Translations under genes and position numbers: made by a program
NCBI RefSeq assembly: GCF_900105145.1
Contig: NZ_LT629752.1
Location: forward strand, 2,690,001-2,754,000
Source: Polaribacter sp. KT25b
GTDB taxonomy: Bacteria > Bacteroidota > Bacteroidia > Flavobacteriales > Flavobacteriaceae
Direction: 5' to 3'
DNA: 64,000 bases
The notes under the pieces: generated by a model
Database searches by the model: none
Told to the model about the DNA's origin: nothing
Seen by the model: only the letters and a program-made list of their open reading frames with translations
In this document: positions 61,769 to 64,000 of the stretch, in pieces
How positions within the stretch are numbered: the stretch's first letter is position 1
Layout: the number at the start of each line of letters is the position of its first letter

Positions 61769-63457
61769 TCAATTTTTAAATTGATTATTTCTGAAAATAG
61801 AAATCAGAATATAAAAACCCAATATTGCTGATAATAAAAACCCAATAGCTCCTAATAACGGTATGCCATTTACCAAAGGAGGCATTTTTGCAATTACTAA
61901 AATGGAAGACCCTATAGACAAAGCAGCTATTATAACAGCAAAAACCAATCGATTAACAGATTTATTTATTGTTTCCTGAAATTCGTTAAGTCCTTTATGC
62001 TCATGAACAATAACTAATTTACCTTCTTTTATTTTCTTTAAAATTGTATTAATATCATTAGGTAATACTTCTATCAGATCACTAATATCTTGTAACCGAT
62101 TTAGGTTCTTTTTAAATAATCTTTTAATACTAAAACGCTTTTTCGTAATTTTAGAAGTGTAGGGTTGTAAATTATCTGTAATACTAAAAGCAGGATCTAA
62201 TTTAAGACCAACACCTTCAATAATTATCAAAGCTCTTATAAGCATATACAAATAATGTGGTAGCGTTATTTTGTTCTCATATAAAATAGTTTTAAACTGA
62301 GTAAGAATAGTACTTAATTTAATATCCTGAAGAGAGGTATCACTAAATCCTTCTACTAATTCATATAAATCATACTTTAATTTTTTATAATCAGAAACCT
62401 CAACTTTTACAGCTACCCTTTCTAGTACGGTAATAATTTTCTGAACATCTTTTTTTAAAAAATAGATTAAAAGATTACTTAAAGCCTCTTTATCATTTGG
62501 CATAATGCTTCCCATCATTCCAAAATCTATAAAACAAATTTGTTGATTTTCTGTTAAGACAAAAATGTTTCCTGGATGTGGATCTGCATGAAAAAAACCA
62601 TACTCTATTACTTGTTGCAAATATAAATCTACACCAACTTTTGCTACTTTAACAGGATTTATATTTAAGGAGTTTAAAGTTGCTATTTCTGATACTTTTA
62701 CACCAGTGATAAACTCCATACAGATAAGTTTATCTGTACACAAATTTCTATAAGCTTTTGGAACATAAATAGCTTCATTACCTTCAAAATTTTTGGTAAA
62801 TCTTTCCATATTACCAACTTCTTTTAAAAACTGAAGTTCTTCCCTTATGCTTTTTTCAAACGATGTAACAATTAGCATTGGTTGAAATGCTTTAGCTTGA
62901 CTACTATATTTTTGCAAAGTCTTAGCAACTTGTTTCATTACCAAAATATCTGATTCAATTACTTCTTGAATATCTGGTCTTTGAATTTTTAAAACTACAT
63001 TTTCACCTGTTAGTAATTTTGCTTTATGCACTTGCGCCAATGAGGCAGCAGCAATTGGTTTTGGATTTATAGATATAAAATGTTCTGAAATAGAAATTCC
63101 AAGCTCCTTTTCTACAACTTCATTTACATTAAAATTTTTAAGTTCAGGTACATGGTCTTGCAATTTTGCCAATTCTTTAATTAAATCTGGCGGCAGCATA
63201 TCATCTCTATTACTAAAAATCTGACCAAGTTTAACATACGTTGGCCCAAGCTCTTCTAAAACCATTCTTATTCTTTCAAACTTTGTAAACGAGAGTAGTT
63301 TTTGAGCATCTGGATGATTTGTGAGATAACTTTTAGGAACTAATTTCTTAAGCTTATTATGAGCCATAATATCTTCAAAACCATACTTTGTGAGTATACC
63401 AAAAAGTTTATGATACCTTATAATTTGCTTCTTATTCAAAAGTTTTATGCTTGCCAT
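61769..63457 (-). CDS. UbiB/ABC1/AarF-family atypical kinase
   Basis: 562 residues. Atypical kinase motifs: Ala-rich loop KPIAAASLAQVHKA, VVLKIQRPDI (Lys), HADPHPGNIF (catalytic loop) and CFIDFGMMG (metal Asp). Two membrane helices at the C-terminus (~500-555). UbiB-type proteins act as ATPases that support quinone biosynthesis or membrane-lipid handling; Flavobacteriia make menaquinone, so the role is a general one. Sits 14 bp after the small gene at 63472. Confidence 0.9.
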   Translation of the reverse strand: MASIKLLNKKQIIRYHKLFGILTKYGFEDIMAHNKLKKLVPKSYLTNHPDAQKLLSFTKFERIRMVLEELGPTYVKLGQIFSNRDDMLPPDLIKELAKLQDHVPELKNFNVNEVVEKELGISISEHFISINPKPIAAASLAQVHKAKLLTGENVVLKIQRPDIQEVIESDILVMKQVAKTLQKYSSQAKAFQPMLIVTSFEKSIREELQFLKEVGNMERFTKNFEGNEAIYVPKAYRNLCTDKLICMEFITGVKVSEIATLNSLNINPVKVAKVGVDLYLQQVIEYGFFHADPHPGNIFVLTENQQICFIDFGMMGSIMPNDKEALSNLLIYFLKKDVQKIITVLERVAVKVEVSDYKKLKYDLYELVEGFSDTSLQDIKLSTILTQFKTILYENKITLPHYLYMLIRALIIIEGVGLKLDPAFSITDNLQPYTSKITKKRFSIKRLFKKNLNRLQDISDLIEVLPNDINTILKKIKEGKLVIVHEHKGLNEFQETINKSVNRLVFAVIIAALSIGSSILVIAKMPPLVNGIPLLGAIGFLLSAILGFYILISIFRNNQFKN

Positions 63458-63471
63458 AAGTAATGCTAATT

Positions 63472-63858
63472 TTACATATACTCTTCTAAAAATCTAAAAA
63501 ACTTTTTTTTAAGATCTGCATAAATCTCTCTTTCAGTTTCTATGCGATTTCTAAATTCAACATGTTTTCTTGCTAATTTAGTATCTATCGCATTAAATCC
63601 AGATTCACTTTGTCCTGCAATACGCATTTCATGTTCTTCAATAGCTTCTTGTAAATCTTCAATTACACCTCCATGAAGAATAAATTCATTTTGATAATGT
63701 TCTAATCGTGCAAGCACATTTTTATCAGTCCATCTTGTTACAAGCTCACTCAATCTGTTATTAAATGTTTTTAACTCATCAATCCAAAAGTCAAGTTCAC
63801 GTTTCCATAGTACATGCTCAAAATGCATATTCGAATTATATAAAATTTTTGTTTCCAT
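63472..63858 (-). CDS. Small all-helical stress-associated protein
   Basis: 128 residues, cytoplasmic, predicted as three long helices with coiled-coil character (RELDFWIDELKTFNNRLSELV, then LARLEHYQNEFILHGGVIED). No known motif. First gene of the operon with ubiB-like and mgtC-like genes; a TGA-N6-TCA promoter lies 58-69 bp upstream, so it is probably expressed with the other stress genes. Confidence 0.7.
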   Translation of the reverse strand: METKILYNSNMHFEHVLWKRELDFWIDELKTFNNRLSELVTRWTDKNVLARLEHYQNEFILHGGVIEDLQEAIEEHEMRIAGQSESGFNAIDTKLARKHVEFRNRIETEREIYADLKKKFFRFLEEYM

Positions 63859-63884
63859 GATTTTATCTTTTTTACATTAAGTAT

Positions 63885-63927
63885 CAAAGATTAAGAATTA
63901 TAAGCATTTTTAAAATGACTTGTGTCA
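63885..63927 (-). promoter_or_regulatory. TGA-N6-TCA promoter of the small-protein/ubiB-like/mgtC-like operon
   Basis: On the minus strand TGACACAAGTCA (63927-63916), 23 bp, then AATCTTTG (63892-63885), a -7 box with AA in place of TA. Confidence 0.72.
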
Positions 63928-64000
63928 GTACAAAGGCAATTATTCTTTTTGATCAAATAATAACTCAAAATTGTTAATTATAAGGAATCCTTATAGCTGC

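Overview
The window is AT-rich, compactly coded DNA from a marine member of the Flavobacteriaceae (Bacteroidota). The evidence is a type IX secretion tail, a carboxypeptidase-regulatory-domain TonB receptor, many lipoproteins, promoters of the Bacteroidota type (-7 box TAnnTTTG), A-rich leaders without clear Shine-Dalgarno sites, and an RteC remnant. I see no rRNA, tRNA, CRISPR array or intact insertion sequence.

Bases 1-34.9 kb are a polysaccharide utilization locus whose content points to a sulfated, fucose-rich glycan, most likely a fucoidan or sulfated fucan. It encodes nine Cys-type S1 sulfatases, three GH29 fucosidases, two right-handed beta-helix (GH141-like) proteins carrying C-terminal PDZ-like domains, a beta-propeller glycosidase, two related small TIM-barrel glycosidases, a T9SS-exported TIM-barrel enzyme and an EF-hand esterase. 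There are three transcription blocks. A plus-strand block (1-5203) converges on a long minus-strand block (23506 to 5330) at a shared terminator near 5258. A divergent region (23507-23820) separates that minus block from a second plus block (23821-34849) that opens with the TonB receptor. The order fucosidase, small TIM-barrel enzyme, sulfatase is mirrored on both sides of the divergent region. No SusD, no sulfatase-maturating enzyme and no PUL regulator lies in the window.

Bases 34.9-38.0 kb form a boundary: a decayed rteC gene, then a flavin reductase/SDR gene pair behind a perfect 11-bp inverted repeat.

Bases 38.0-64 kb are a stress, redox and iron-storage region: a soluble multi-PAS histidine kinase with a hybrid receiver-Crp/Fnr response regulator, a YtxH/holin-like operon, Usp, dodecin, CMD/AhpD-like protein, exonuclease III, two triple-BON proteins, an acyl-CoA dehydrogenase homologue, a ferric-reductase-like flavoprotein, Dps, tandem oleate hydratases, ferritin, a BPG-dependent phosphoglycerate mutase, HdeD, MgtC/DUF4010 and UbiB-like proteins.

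The strongest observation is a shared promoter architecture here. Ten transcription units carry a 12-bp Crp/Fnr-type palindrome (TGA-N6-TCA, best form TGACCTAGGTCA) followed, always after exactly 23 bp, by a -7 box close to TAnnTTTG. One of the ten lies in front of the kinase/response-regulator pair itself, so that pair is the natural candidate regulator. Its recognition helix keeps the Glu and Arg expected for TGA half-sites. This looks like a compact stress regulon activated from about position -41.5.
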